DNA of 64,000 nt, taken from assembly GCA_013397845.1 (NCBI GenBank), contig VZTG01000087.1:310001-374000 (forward strand), read 5' to 3'. Within the stretch, counting starts at the first letter, position 1, and the number at the start of each line of letters is the position of its first letter. The translations under genes were made by a program, and so were the position numbers. The notes under the pieces were generated by a model. The model was not told where the DNA came from. It saw nothing but the letters and a program-made list of their open reading frames with translations, and did not search any database. The DNA is from Melanocharis versteri. Its lineage: Eukaryota; Chordata; Aves; Passeriformes; Melanocharitidae. Positions 12,041-24,333 of this stretch are shown here, one piece after another.

Positions 12041-15000
12041 CACTAGACTGTGCTGCCAGTGCACTTTGCACTGCTGACCATAACCAGCTCTGTGTCACTG
12101 ACGGGCAACGCAGCTCTGGAATACTTCCTCAAAAAAATGCATTACCTTAGAGTAGAACAAAAACATAGGTCTGTACTTAGTGGTCCAGTGAGCCAGAAAC
12201 TAATTACAGATACATCCTCTGCAGAAGGAAGCCCTAAACGAGCCACCCTTCACTCCAGCTCTGTATCAGGACACCACTGCATTTGGCTGCCCAGATAAAT
12301 TCCACAAGTCAAGCTCAAACCTCTACTGGCACCTCTGCCAATGCCTTACTGGGGCTTTGAACAGGTTACAAACTAGGACACAAGTATTACTGCCATCTTA
12401 TAGTGCATTCTTGTAGGTATGTATGAGAAGTGCTATTAAAAAAATGTTTACTATTAATCTAACTGCAGTTAAAAAGGAAATGCTAACTCCTGACTACAGT
12501 GTAAATTTGATTTTAACAAAAGAGCCCTGTACTTTCTTAGATTACAAACTTCTATCTTAAATGCCAAGAAAAGAATTACATTTCAACACTAAAAAAAGTC
12601 GCAGGAAATTAGTCTATTTGCTATGGTAACTACGCCACAGTACACATAACAATTATGACACTTGTTTGAACGTCAGAATGTGACATTTCAGAAAGAATAC
12701 TGAAAAAGTATAATACAGTTTAATCGAATGAAACATTTGCTGCCAGAGCATCATTTGTAGCACCAGCAGAGGCTGTACAGACAGTAAAAAACTGGATTAT
12801 ATAGAATCTTTAACAACAGAAGTAGTTATGCTTATTTTAAACCTTACCATTTTGTGGATTATGACTGGCATTTATATACATTTGTGTTTCTCAGTCAAAA
12901 AAACCCCAAGACCTAAAAGCCATCCTGGTAAAGATCCAGACTATCTACAGTTACAGGACAGAATTTTAGGGGAAGATGAAAATAAAGAAAACATCAGACA
13001 ACATCATTACAGTGCTACTTGCTGCACTTTTTAACACGCTTCAAAATACTGGAGGTTTTCTTAACTTTCATGATATGGCACTTCAGAAGGGATCAAGTAA
13101 AAAATTAAAATATAAGTATCAGTGAAGCAGTTTCTATTTAGTGACTATTAAATTACTGGGAAAAAATCCCTCACCAAACCAAGCCCAGACATAATCATGC
13201 TGCTTACAGGCAGCTTCTACTGAATGGTGAAATGCTTGAATTCTACCTGCCTGGGGATATCATAAGAATACCCTCACAGTTGCATAGTGGCATAATTAAC
13301 ATTTCATTTTAGAAGGGATCTGATTGTTTACTTTTATACAGTTTCCAAAGAAACACTCTAAATTTATATGCTGTAAAAACCAAAACACTTTATGCAAGTT
13401 AATAGTCTGACAAGCATATTGCATACCTCCAGATCTGTGTAATATTATAAAATTTTCCACATACAGTGCTTCAGGGCACTGTAGTAATGAAAATAACATT
13501 TATCAAACTGTAAGTCATTATTTTAATTATACTAAATCAAAATACTAAAGGAAGAATGTATTTAATTTTATCAGTGTGAAGTTAAGAACAAGGCTTTCCA
13601 CACAAAGTTATTATTCATTGGTTGTAGGTCAAGGTGGAAGAACCAGCAAGTTAAGGCTGTTTTTTAAATGTATTAGAAGTTCAAACAACTCTGTACAGCT
13701 TGCTCAAATTTTCTTGGCAATGGTATTGAGGCTTGTATTTTCCACTCCATTTATTACCTGAGGCAATATTTATTTTTAATAGGTAAGAAAATTCATTCAG
13801 TTACTTGCTGCAAATATTCAGTTACAAAGTTTCAGAGCTGTCATGATCTAGATCAGGCAGTCCTAGTTAAACGAAGAAGCAAGTAACATAGTTTGCAGGT
13901 CTGGAAAATGCTGTACAAATCTCACCAAATTACTGTATCTTACAACAAATCTTCCTACATATATGTTCAGGATATTCAGCTGAAGCTGGGCAGGGAAATT
14001 CTTGATATTCCATTACTATTAGGCATGCTCCATAAATTAAGGCTTATAACTAGGGTTATATAAAGTACGGAGGTTTTAATAATTGCTGAAGACTACAAAG
14101 CATTGCTTATTTTCAGTAGGGACAAACACTACTCCTCTTCATCCTTACGCCAGCTGAGCTGAGAGCTGAAGCAGGACTAAAGACAAGTAAAGAGCCCCCA
14201 GGAACAAGCTGTCCAGACTGCAATAAAGCAGGACAAAAATTCAGGTGCTTTCACTTTGAATCGACCATACTGCACATGCACAAACCAGCACTTACATTCA
14301 GCTATGCCTCACACTTCTGGGGGCAAGTTCTTCACCTTGCTGAAGTACTTCAAATAAAAGCTTTGAAGCCCCCTGTTCTAAACCACACTTACGTGCTTTG
14401 TGCAACGAGTAAAATGCAGATGTAGTACTGTGTACAAAATAAAAAACTTAAACCTTGTATTTGCATGCGTGAGGCATGGCAAATAACTATTTGATGCTTT
14501 TGTGACTTATATAATTAGGCAAATGCCTAGCTGGCTGCATCTTAAAGAGACGTGTACTTTCCAAAGTTCCTCGCTATCTTGTAATTTTAATGACAGTATG
14601 TAATCATAAGCCTCTTCTGTCAATTGAGGGAAAAACCTCACAAGTGACTGAGATTTATATTATTATGCAATAGCCAAATACAAGATGCTATAAGAGCTGA
14701 TTATCAATTTAGACAATCACAAAGCTCAAATACAGACAATACTCAGTCTGAAGAAAGAACTTGTTTACCGGCTGAATACCATGGATCAGTGAGCTCTTAG
14801 AATGTAATAAAGATTTTATGCAGTCCCTTACCGTGAAGTTGCAGTTAAGCACAGTGCATACTGAACCCAAATGAGAGAGATCTGTAACAGGCAAAATTCA
14901 GTCCGGTCTGTGACTAGAAAACACATGATCAAGTTCTCATGTCGACTCTGAAATGCAACTGTTACATCCACTCCCTTCTCACCCTCTGCCCCCTGTTAAT

Positions 15001-15297
15001 GATCTATTTCCTTAAGAAATACCTGCTATGTTTAGCAGCTCAGTCAAGTTGTGTACATTTGTTTACTTTTTACCTTTTTTCCTTTAGAATGGACTTGGAG
15101 GAGGGAAGGATGACATTCAGTAACATATGCTGCACAACAGAGCTTTCCCAGGATATGTTACAGAACAAGACACTGCATGACTTGTTCAAGGTTACAGAAT
15201 GACTCCATTGCTCACTCGGAATTAAAAACTGGTATCCTCCTGACTCCTCCTGCATTTTCCCTAATAAAATAATACCACTACTGAACACTTGCAGAGC

Positions 15298-15462
15298 TCC
15301 TTTCATCACAGGATGTCAAAGGCCTTTATAAATATTAATTAAGCATTGCAACAACACTGAGAAGTATGTAAAACTTAATTCTGCACATGAGTAAACCCAA
15401 GCAAAGAATAAATAACTATGTTCAAAGCCACAGAACAAGTCAGCAGTATGGAGAGAAATGGC
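15298..15462. mobile_element. Ancient L3/CR1-type LINE 3' segment
   Basis: The landmarks match an old amniote repeat terminus: 'ggatgtcaaaggcctttata' followed by 'aatattaattaagca' and 'caacaacactgagaagtatg', then a decayed version of the 'acagatgaggaaactgag' block and 'aaagccacagaacaagtcag', a decayed form of the 'ggtcacacagcaagtcag' block. Divergence is high. A second copy of the same family is at 36021-36115. The family name is uncertain and the strand is not assigned. Confidence 0.65.
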
Positions 15463-16309
15463 TCTTGCCATTAAGGAACACTCCATTAGAAACAAGGACA
15501 TAATTGACACTCCAAATGTGATGTGAAGAGCCCTTGATCACCAATACATTACTAGAAAACCTGGTCATATGCAATCCTGCAAAGACCACACTAAATTTCA
15601 TGCAGCATTCTCATGAAGACACTAACTTTGTCTTCCTACAAACACAGAAAACAGTTCTTATGAGATTTTTTTTTTAAATTCTGTTTTTCTTGTTTGGCAA
15701 CTTTCCTAAGTGAAGACAAGTACGAGTGTGATATTCTTTGGTACTTTTACAAATTAACAAATAATATCGAGCTGAGACAATTCAAATACGAATTCAGACC
15801 TCACAAGTGCAAGTAAGCTACTTCTTAACATTTAATCATACTCCAGTAACCAAGGAATCAAAATACCAGGTTTTCTTAAGAACTCAATATCCATTCTCTA
15901 AAGTAATAACCACAAGTCCAAAAGTACTCTTTTTACAAACTATAATGGAGTAATCACTTAATCGAGTACTCAGTGATCTTACAACTTGAGATAACATGTC
16001 CACATCTGACCTGCAATAAACATGACTTTTACCACTGTTTTCTCTTTCCAATGACTGTAACTACCACAAGAAACCAATCTGTAGCACTGATAGTTTTACT
16101 GTGAAAGCTGACCATACTAAAACATACTCAAGTTAATTTGCTTCTGTGTAATGCTACATTTGCAGACTTTAATGACAGGAGTAGATTAATTTTTATATTT
16201 TTAAAAATTGTTGCTAACTTACTGAAAAAAACCCAAGATGACCAGCTCTGAACTCCTGTAAAAATTCACTTTAAATTCAGTTTAATCTTCATTAATCATT
16301 TTTCCCTCA

Positions 16310-16365
16310 AAAAAAAAAAANNNNNNNNNNNNNNNNNNNNNNNNNNNNNNNNNNNAAAAAAAAAA
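16310..16365. other. Assembly gap inside a poly-A tract
   Basis: Eleven A bases, 35 N (16321-16355) and ten A bases follow one another. The gap most likely represents an unresolved homopolymer, so its true length is unknown. Confidence 0.95.
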
Positions 16366-16590
16366 GAGAATCTGACATTAAAGACTGCCAAAAATACTTT
16401 TGCTTTGGAGAAAAGACTACTGTTTCCTATGTAAGCCAAAACAAGTTTCACTAAAATTATTTGCAGATTCACTCTGCAGTGAGCTGCGTATTAGAAATGG
16501 AGACTGTTGTTGAAATGTTAATAAAGAAGTTAAATGAAAAATTGTGCAATTCATATTTCACCCAGGCAGCTGTTCAGGTTCTTCACAGGT

Positions 16591-16608
16591 TTTGGTTTTT
16601 TTTTTTTT
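16591..16608. repeat. T-rich homopolymer tract
   Basis: A nearly pure T run interrupted by GG, in TNRC6B intron 1. Confidence 0.8.
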
Positions 16609-19600
16609 AAATATTCTTAATAGTTCAACAACAAATTTTACTTCGCACCAAAATAACAAGACACAATGAAGGCTGACAAAGAGTTAGTTGGCTAAATGAA
16701 AAACAGGTTTATGTTTTACATTAAAAATTACGTTTTTCTTCTGGCTACTGAATGAATGCCTGGACATTGTGTTTTGGACTTTTTCACCTTTTCAAAAGGA
16801 CATAATCTGGCAGTAGAAACTGAAGTCCCTGGGCAATAAAGGTGTGTGTCACCCTTATAATCTTATCTCAAGTTCTCCTATGGCACAAAAGCAGAGAGCA
16901 ATTCAGTATTATATCTGGTACACAGCTTTCATCACATGAAGCAATTTTTCCTACTCCTTACATGGGACAACAGCTACCTAAAATAATTAATGTTATCATT
17001 CAAACATTATGCCTTCAAAAGAGGACTGATGAGACTTAACAGCTAGGCTTTAACAAATGGTGTTCCACCTCCACCAATTCTTCAGAAATCAACAGCCCAA
17101 AGTCGCTGAGTTTTCCTGAGTTAAACTAATCACCCAACCACCAACAAAAAAGTCTTGAAGAGTCTAATCAACTCATTGCCACTTAGAAGTAGGACAAAGT
17201 CCAAGGTCAAATACTGCTGAGATGTATCCAAACATATCTGGAAACAAAGAGTGAGCAACCTCAGTCTGCAACTACAGAAGCGTTACTGACAGTGGTAGTA
17301 TCGCTTGCCCTCCAGACAAACAGACCTACTGCAGACACAACCATTACGCACGTAGCTCTCCAGGTCTGGAAAAGCACAGATATGTGATCTCAGCCAGTAC
17401 TCAACAGAGTTTCATTACCTTCACAAAGCTGCTGATCCCAGGCTTTTATCTAGTAATGGATATCCCGTGCAAAACGTCTAATTGTATTGCAGCACATTCT
17501 CACACTGTTATGAGCCACGCCATAAGTCATGGAGGACTGAATGTATACAAAGAAAGGAGTTACAACTATACTGTTACACACCATGGTTGTACAAAGGTCA
17601 TCAAGATTCCACTGTAGATTAAATAACGTCATGATTCTCACTCTATTTTATAAAGCTACTATTCCATAATTGCTGCCTATAGGTAACCACAGGTGATAAA
17701 AACCTAAAATCTGGTGAAACAGCAGCGCTAAATTGCAAGCCAGGTGTTTCACAGCAAAAAAAAAAAGCTTAAATACATTTACCACTCTAGGTGTGTAATT
17801 AAAATACTGTTCTGTCATACATCAACTCTGGCTTGCATTTCAAGGTTTCTTTACAATACAAAAACTGACATAAACTTCCTCCTTACCCTCTTTCGTATGA
17901 AGATTAAAACACTGATAAAAGTTATCCTGATAAATTAAATCACACAAACTGTGTCCTTCAAAGGGCTTTTAGAATCAGATGCACCACACTGTTCACAGGA
18001 TAGAGAGATTTGTGAGATGTACACATGACACCAAAGTGAGCCATTTTGCTAACAGACCATGCTCTCTCGTTCTGGGGCTTGCACCTGCTGTTAAAAGGCA
18101 GACAGGCAGGGATCAGATCTCATTAGAGTCTCAATGAGGTCGACAGACTGCAGACCCTGCTCAAGAAACTAGGTAAATCACAAGGGATTAAAAGTCTTCT
18201 CCTTGAGGCATTGCTACAGACTTTCTGAAGACCAAAGAATGAGACTTACTCCTAAAACGTAAGTGAAAAAATGAAAGGTGTGGGTCTTACTAAGAAATTT
18301 GATACACTTTCAATCACTAAAGAAAACGGAACTTTATTCCAGTGAGTTAGCTCAAAATAAAGAGATATGCTAGACTTGATATCTACTCCTAAAGCATTTA
18401 AGACCTCAGGGGCACTGAGAAATTACCGTGTTTGACTCTTAGGTTATGTGGTAAGCACAGAGATTCTTTGCAGAGCCTGATGCGGAAGCGTTTCATCTCC
18501 AGATGCTGCTTCTCACCCTTCTTACTGCAAGCGGCTGACCCATCCTTTTCATTACTCATTTTTCACTCAAAAATGAGATCGATAAATTATTCAAAACATC
18601 ACAACTCAATACTTCATGTCATGACTCGTGCCTAGTTAAGATGTAATCTGAAATTATTCATTGGCACACAGAATGAAAACTAAAGAATTGTAAAGAAACT
18701 GTGTGCAGGAAACAGGAAAAACGAAAACAACACAGAAGATGTGCAAGACGCGACTTGTTTTGAATTGTAAGAAACTAAAAATCCTTCCTTCTGAAGCCAC
18801 TTAAGCAGCCAAAAAATTCAAAGCCTCTACAAACTTGTCTCCTCATATAACCACTTGAGTTTTGAGAACAAAGATGTGATCATTTTCATCTGGCATTCTA
18901 AGAAAATGATTACCTGAGATCTCAGAACAGCATAAAAAACCAAATTGCCTCACCAAGGCATGCAGCATCTACAAACACCACTTGCACTCTCAATACCTAT
19001 AACCTTATTTTTGTCTACCCGCAACTGCAAATTCATCATTCATATGGAATGCTGAACACAGTTCCCACTTAACTGTATCATACCAAAGCTCCCTGTAATC
19101 TACTGGTTTGGTATTTGCACAGGATACTGTAAAAAACAGTGGAAAAGATGCAGACAATCAAAACATAATAGTGAGTATAAGTAGCACTACTATACACTTT
19201 CCTAAATCTCAAAGACTTAAAATCACTGCTCTGCTTTTGAAGAACACTGGATTTAACATTAGCTACACACCTTTCTTTCCCCATGATGAACAAATTCTTT
19301 AACAGTAATTCTAAAGGCCAACATGCATTGACATTTGACGATATGACTGAGTACGCATCAAGGAAAATTCCTTCTGTTTTAGCAATCTCCTAGGAAAACT
19401 TTTGCAGTGTAATTCAGAAAGCAAATAAATATAATTTTCCACATTTAGTAAAGAAAAAAACCCCACCTCCTTTTCTCATGTATACAAGCACACTTTACGT
19501 GCACATAATGTACAGAAATGTAGAAACGCCTCATTCTTTGAAGGTTTTTAATCTGTAATTTCTCCTCATGTTTTTGACAAGCTATGTTTGGAAAGGTAAG

Positions 19601-22600
19601 ACAGCTGTCAGTACAATGTGGGAAGCATTATCAGGAAGGGTTTTACAAGTTCACTCAAGCGCTTTGTAAGGTCACGGAAAACTGCAACTACCTGATGATA
19701 AATACATCTTTTAAAAGAGACCACTCCAAGGATAAATCAGGTTAACACCACGGTTAACACTAGAAATACCACTGTTTATTCAAACATTTTTTCTAAATGT
19801 AAGAATTATAGCAGAAAGTTACTGGAATCCATGGAACAAAACGATCACAAGTAGCAGCCACTGCATTACAATAAAGTCCTGTCACCCTCAACCGCACACC
19901 TTCCTGGCTTAGATGGGAAAACACAGGCCTGTGCTCAACACAGTAGAGCCACCATACCCATTACCTGTGCAGATGGCCTGAGACGCCCATATAGGGTAAC
20001 TCAGAAAACCACAGAAATGTCTCTTCTTCATTCCAAAAAGATTTAAAAGGGGGGACCCCAGCATTCTGCAGGCCACATAATCACATCTGCTTGATAGTTT
20101 ATTTTAAATTAACTAGCCACAACAGTTTCGAAGTAGAAACAAAAAAAGCTCTAGAAAATAGTCCATTAATAGGCAGAGATGATTGCTACCTCTCATGGTC
20201 ACTAACCTAGTAAGCTATTTTTTGATTCATCCATTTTTATAGTCCTGATACAGTGCACCATTCTCTAGCTGCGTTTTTTTTAAAAAAGTTAACTTTATTT
20301 CATGCCTTCTGGAAATAAAGCATAGATTAAACCACCTAGTCTAGACATGCAACTCTTACTAATTGCTAAATAAACAATCATTTCCTTATTTCTTAAGCAA
20401 AGACATTAGAAAGTTGAAGTGAAAAGTGTTCACTGTATCCTCAGGCATTTGTCTAAACTAAGTGTAGTCTCCCACCAGGGAAACAATTTCTTTTAACCAT
20501 GCCATTACTCCTATGGAATTGGTGTCTGCCCAATCTCAGCAGTCAGTCATCTGAGAGCTATTCCTATTTGCATTGAGTGCAGTAGACAAGATTTCTGAAA
20601 TCTTGATTGAGGGTTCTCATTCCTTATCTCTTTCTGGGAATTATAATTTACAGCTTAAGTGATGAATTTTACTTGCTGCTTATGTCATTCACAGATAGAG
20701 TACCAGATCAATTTCTAAGTTCAATCCTATGTAAGTATCTCCTGCTCTTGAATGCAGTAGTCTAAGATAACTTAAGAACTTTTTTTAAATAGTAAACAAC
20801 CAATCTGATAACTGAATATGCATCTTGCTTAAAAAAATCTAGTGTCCATTCATACTCAAGAAGACGGAAACATTTTAAAACTAACTGCACATTACTATCA
20901 AAGAAATTTCTCTCATAAACCAAGTCAGTTCTAGAATATCTATATTCCAGAAAGCTTGCATTCCTTCACAACATGGAAAATCACATCAGAGTTACTTCAA
21001 CACAGAAAAATTCTAAGATGACAGGAACTTGCAGACCATGTACAACATGCCTATGGGTAATTTTCCAAGCATGCACACTCTCTTTTTTTGTTACAGAAAA
21101 GGGACATTCTAAAGCATGATGCAATCCAGAAAAGAATCCAGAATGAGGAAACCACTGAACTGCCACCTCAGAGATTACAAAAGAGCATGATCACAAGGTA
21201 CACAGAAAATAAAAATGTTAAATTACAAAAGAAAAAGTGAGGTGAAAATTATAGTGATACAAATGAAATTTACCATTTAATGTATTTCCAAAGTACCAAG
21301 ATTAAGCTGATTTCTCTCGTTACATTCTCCATCCAAGTACTGTTTGCTACTTTTAGGATACTTTTTGCCTTGTTGCATTATGCAAGATCATTTTTAATCA
21401 AAACCACACATTTCTCATGTTCAGTGATGTCACGAGACACAAAGAAATGCATAAAGCTCACAGACTATAGTCTTCAAAGAGTAACTGACATTTTTTACTT
21501 CTGAAAGGTTAGAAGTGGGCACTCTTCTTCAGCATCAGTCCTAACAGAAACTGCTAAATCAGAAAAGCATTCAGCACATAGATCCACCTAAGTTCTGCAT
21601 CATTCCAGTGACAAATATAATTCTGACCTCTGCTGACAGTAGATCTGAAGACTCCTACCTTTAATTACAAGTACCTCTTCCGATCTACCAACGACAAATG
21701 TCACAAGTGTGGAACACAGCAGTTTCATTTTTTTAGACACTAGGCAAAACCAGTGCATGATCACAATATGAATGTAAGACATTCGCCGTTCCACAAAACA
21801 CTGCACTTCTAATCTATTCAGTTAAACCTTCTCTCGATCCTCTTTAAGAAAGGTAGCTCTGCCTAAAGACAGGTCAACTCTCTGCTGCTATATAAAGTTG
21901 AAGGTTAAAATACATAAGCTGATGTGGGAGACTATTTCCTGCTGAAAGAAAAGCCCTTTAAACACTAGAACCTCAAATCTAATTTGTCAGCTTATTGATG
22001 CTTCCATGCATACTACTGGTGCAAAGCATTTTTCCATGAAGCCACTGTTTTGGAAAAATGGTTAATGCTACTTAGCAAAAAAGTTAGCATGACCTTTAAG
22101 TAGAAGCAATACAGAATTCACTCACACACACGCGCGTTTAAAATTCCAAATTTTAGGTGAAAGACCAGACCTTTAGCTTTAATCAAATCTATCTGCTAAG
22201 CTGGAGGTGCCAACTGGACCCATGGTTATCAGTAAATGTGACCTACACTTGACTGACCTAAATGGGGAAGTGCACCAAGTAAGAGCCACCAACTTTTTCT
22301 TATGCCCTTTCTAAAGCGTATTAAAGAAAAAAAAAATACATTTGGCTTCACTGGAAACATGTGAAGCTTAACTTAGTTTAACCAGCCCTTGATAACCTTA
22401 CTCTCAACTAACACCTTGTTTTAACAAGAGAGTGGGGTAAACTTTATTCAGCCACTGAAGCTATGCTACCAACTTAAATTAGGGGGCAACACAGCTCATA
22501 ATGAAACAAGCTCAGCTGGGTCTCCCCTTCACCACTGCAGGAATCTAACCCATAACACTGTTACTGGCGGTATCTGGGAAGCAACTGCAAACTCAGCAAC

Positions 22601-22854
22601 GCATCACTAGATGGTTACAGTATTTCTGGAAGACCTGCTGGGAAGGACTATACAGTTTAATTACAATATATTACCAGCTGTAATAGGTGAATAAAGCAAG
22701 AACTGCCACAACAATGTCCATTTCTAAAGTGGTCCAGGCTTATGCAACAAACCTGACAAACCCAGTTTAAATGTCTTCTGAAGCCACAGCCAAAGGCAAC
22801 TGGGACTTGTAAATGCTCCAACAGCTGAAACCGAAAGGGAAACTCAAAGGAATT

Positions 22855-22923
22855 TCCACGGGGCTTGGTTTGGAGCAAGTGGTTGTGTGGTGCTTGGTTG
22901 CTGGCTGGGGTTAAACCACGACA
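22855..22923 (+). mobile_element. 3' end stub of an avian ERVL-type LTR
   Basis: The final part of this stretch, 'tggtgcttggttgctggctg' followed by 'gggttaaaccacgaca', is the characteristic 3' end of a common bird ERVL-family LTR, ending in CA as LTRs do. The preceding bases (about 22855-22885) look like a decayed version of the purine-rich segment just upstream. Only about 70 bases are recognisable and the remainder of the LTR to the left is not, so this is a truncated relic. The nearly full LTR at 59708-60290 ends with the same motif. Confidence 0.75.
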
Positions 22924-24230
22924 GTGCATAAAAGAGAAGGGTGAGTAAAAAAGCAGACCGTTGTAATGCTCAAATTAATTATTCTGATTTTCATTAACTA
23001 CCAATGAAATTTTTAGATGTATCCTGAAATTCCACACCACTCAGAGACGATTCTTTCCAAAGAATGAGGCATAGTCACACTGCACACACTAGGAGACATC
23101 AGTGCTTCAGCTCCTCAGAAGTGAGATATTTTATTGCTAGGCTTTTGATGCTTGGACTTCTTTTTAAAACTATTTAGCATTTTTCTTACTTTCAACGGAC
23201 AAAATGAAAATTACTTCCTGGTAAGCAAACAAAAACCACCTCAGTGGTTTGTTTTGCTCTGGATTTTTTTAGTTTGTATTCTCTGGCTAAGTTCCACATT
23301 CACAATTTAGGAAAATAACCTTACTGTACATTTGCATAAAGCCTCAGTTAGCAAGAAACAACACACAGATTAAGGTACTCCAGGGAAAAAAGAAAAACTC
23401 TACTTTGCTGCTAAAGCTTGGTATTAATGACATTTTGCCTGCAAAAGAAGTCCCTTTTACTGTGAAATTGACTTCAAAATCACTGTCAAGATTTTAACAG
23501 CACAGAAAAAGAATTCATACTGCTGATGTTCATTCTATAATAATATTTTAGATCAAAACCTTCTAAAGGGAACTCCTGAAATAACCAGAGCTGTCCATAC
23601 ATCCAATAGAAGCTACTTCAAGCTTCTACTTCAGGAAGGAAGAAAATACCAGGCAGCAAACCTACAGCAGGTTCTCGCTTTTTTCATACTGCACTGAAGG
23701 ATAACAATGTTTAAAGCCTCATTAAACACTCCACAAGCGTTAAATACAGAATGCGAATTTCAGTTTAATAAACAGTCAACTTCAGGCAGACTGTCTCTGA
23801 ACTAGGTTTTCACTTTATTTTAAAACATCAAAGAAAATCAAATTTCAGGGAATTTTCTTTATATCATTAGTATTTCTCAAGGTAGCATTCAGAGCAGTAG
23901 CTTTTAAACCTGAATTCCTCTACACTGAGAAAAAGTCCTTAGTCTGACCTCAAGGCACTGCACTAGGATTTGTCACAATTTGTGACCCAGCTACATTAAC
24001 CACGTTCCTTGGCAAGTGGAAACCCACAAGTGCTGAATCAACTTTTAACACCAAAGTTTTAGCATTTGAAATTTTGAGAAAGGCAAGTTACACAATTCCA
24101 TATTTTTGCCCACGCTACGATTTCAGTTAAATCAGCTTTGTTCCCATAAATCCATGAAGGGAAAAAAAAAAGCATCATTCTATTCACAATTCAATACAGC
24201 TGTGTATGACCGGCTTCAGCCCCAGGCCAC

Positions 24231-24333
24231 AAGCCAGGAACTTCTGAGTTCAAGTCTGGCTCTGCCTCTGACTTTCTGTGGGGCCTTCAGAGATCCTCTG
24301 AATTTCTCTGCTGCTCCTCTTACATCTGTACAC
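24231..24333 (+). mobile_element. MIR-type SINE
   Basis: The stretch 'ctgagttcaagtctggctct' followed by 'gcctctgactttctgtg', a degraded 'gggcaagtcacttaacctct' region and 'cctcttacatctgta' follows the MIR core in order. The 'gagttcaagtc' part is the remnant of the tRNA-derived B box. Gene-poor amniote introns keep such copies because MIR activity predates the bird-mammal split. It is highly diverged and the limits are approximate. Confidence 0.72.

Noticed and set aside
12828..13034. Plus-strand frame with a hydrophobic N-terminal stretch and a charged tail
   Set aside because: It resembles a small membrane protein, but the composition of this AT-rich intron readily gives hydrophobic codons. 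No family resemblance or promoter is visible.
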